64,000 nucleotides of DNA from Luteibacter yeojuensis (GTDB lineage: Bacteria > Pseudomonadota > Gammaproteobacteria > Xanthomonadales > Rhodanobacteraceae). The stretch is from contig NZ_JAAQTL010000001.1 in NCBI RefSeq assembly GCF_011742875.1, positions 992,001-1,056,000 on the forward strand, read 5' to 3'. Under the pieces are notes generated by a model, which had not been told where the DNA came from, made no database searches, and saw only the letters and a list, made by a program, of their open reading frames with translations. Shown one piece after another: positions 63,538 through 64,000 of the stretch. Positions within the stretch are counted from its first letter, which is position 1. Each line of letters starts with the position of its first letter. Position numbers and translations under genes: made by a program.

Positions 63538-64000
63538 CCGGCGAGCGCCCGATCGACCATCGCCTGCGCCTCTTCGAGGATCGTCCGCAGGTGCGCCTCG
63601 CCGCGGAAGCTTTCCCCATACACCTTGTAGATATCCTCCGTGCCGGAAGGCCGTGCGGCGAACCAGCCGTTGGCCGAAATCACCTTGATGCCGCCGATCG
63701 GCTGCCCGCCCGCCTTGTTCGTGACGTCGACGATGGCGTCGCCTGCCAGCGTGGACGAAGTGACCTGATCGGGCGCCAACTTCGAGAGCTTCGCCTTCTG
63801 GGCCTGGTTCGCCGGCGCGTCGATACGCGCGTTGGCGGGATTGCCGAGGCGTTCCGTGATGCCCGCGTAGACCTCGCCCGGATCCTTGCCGAGGCGCGCG
63901 GTGATCTCGCCGGCAAGCAGCGCGGCGACGATGCCGTCCTTGTCGGTGGACCAGGCCGAGGCGTCCTTCGCCAGGAACGAGGCGCCCGCGCTCTCCTCGC
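63534..64000 (-). CDS. pgm: Phosphoglucomutase, C-terminal part (gene continues past the window)
   Basis: The frame stays open to the window edge and gives the last 155 residues. 'EESAGASFLAKDASAWSTDK' and 'GWFAARPSGTEDIYKVYGES' match bacterial Pgm (alpha-phosphoglucomutase), the second being the phosphate-binding loop of domain 4. It interconverts glucose 1- and 6-phosphate. Overlaps yjjX. Confidence 0.93.
   Translation of the reverse strand, partial: EESAGASFLAKDASAWSTDKDGIVAALLAGEITARLGKDPGEVYAGITERLGNPANARIDAPANQAQKAKLSKLAPDQVTSSTLAGDAIVDVTNKAGGQPIGGIKVISANGWFAARPSGTEDIYKVYGESFRGEAHLRTILEEAQAMVDRALAG

Overview
The window is high-GC, gene-dense chromosomal DNA from a gammaproteobacterium. 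Gene content (TonB siderophore receptor, giant ESPR autotransporter, LytS/LytTR kinase pairs, short GC-rich intergenic hairpins) suggests the Xanthomonadales, most likely a Rhodanobacteraceae genus such as Luteibacter or Dyella. That placement is inference; no rRNA or tRNA gene is present to test it.

Layout. (1) 1-7763: the right-hand end of an extracellular contractile injection system (eCIS, PVC/Afp-like) locus, all on the minus strand: a Pvc16-like terminator, an unassigned protein, sheath, two tube proteins, a DUF5908 protein, a LysM baseplate protein and a VgrG-like spike cut by the window edge. Upstream lie an orphan NarL-type regulator and a DUF4157 protein with a nuclease-like C-terminus, a probable cargo toxin. 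The structural operon and the cargo gene share an almost identical upstream palindrome. (2) 7866-16029: oxidoreductase, membrane protein/TetR pair with two operator palindromes, a large LuxR regulator, DUF4242, GlxA-type regulator, exported VOC protein, small exported protein. (3) 16159-27021: a 3620-residue autotransporter with a structured upstream region. (4) 27446-34277: prolyl oligopeptidase, DUF924, an orphan cytochrome b, and a TonB receptor with a Fur-box-like site. (5) 34274-37216: a three-gene minus-strand cluster with a methyltransferase very like the borosin (OphMA/SonM) backbone N-methyltransferases, a 93-residue peptide resembling a split-borosin precursor, and a TPR-GGDEF protein. 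This is the most exciting part of the window. (6) 37264-44592: a five-gene export operon (HlyD, double ATPase, two permeases, outer-membrane factor) with a divergent CecR-like repressor. (7) 44659-59425: lactonase-like propeller, Tat-exported hydrolase, methyltransferase, two LytS/LytTR systems, MFS pump, phosphatase, a molybdenum hydroxylase operon with its cytochrome, and a serine hydrolase. (8) 59491-64000: msrB-msrA, zwf, an SDR, yjjX-like phosphatase and the 3' end of pgm.

Functionally, the window combines secretion and antagonism (eCIS, autotransporter), possible natural-product synthesis next to an efflux operon, periplasmic redox enzymes and central sugar-phosphate metabolism. Most genes are packed with ATGA or GTGA overlaps, which makes operon assignment fairly secure. 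The only gene-free stretch over 300 bases is 27022-27445.
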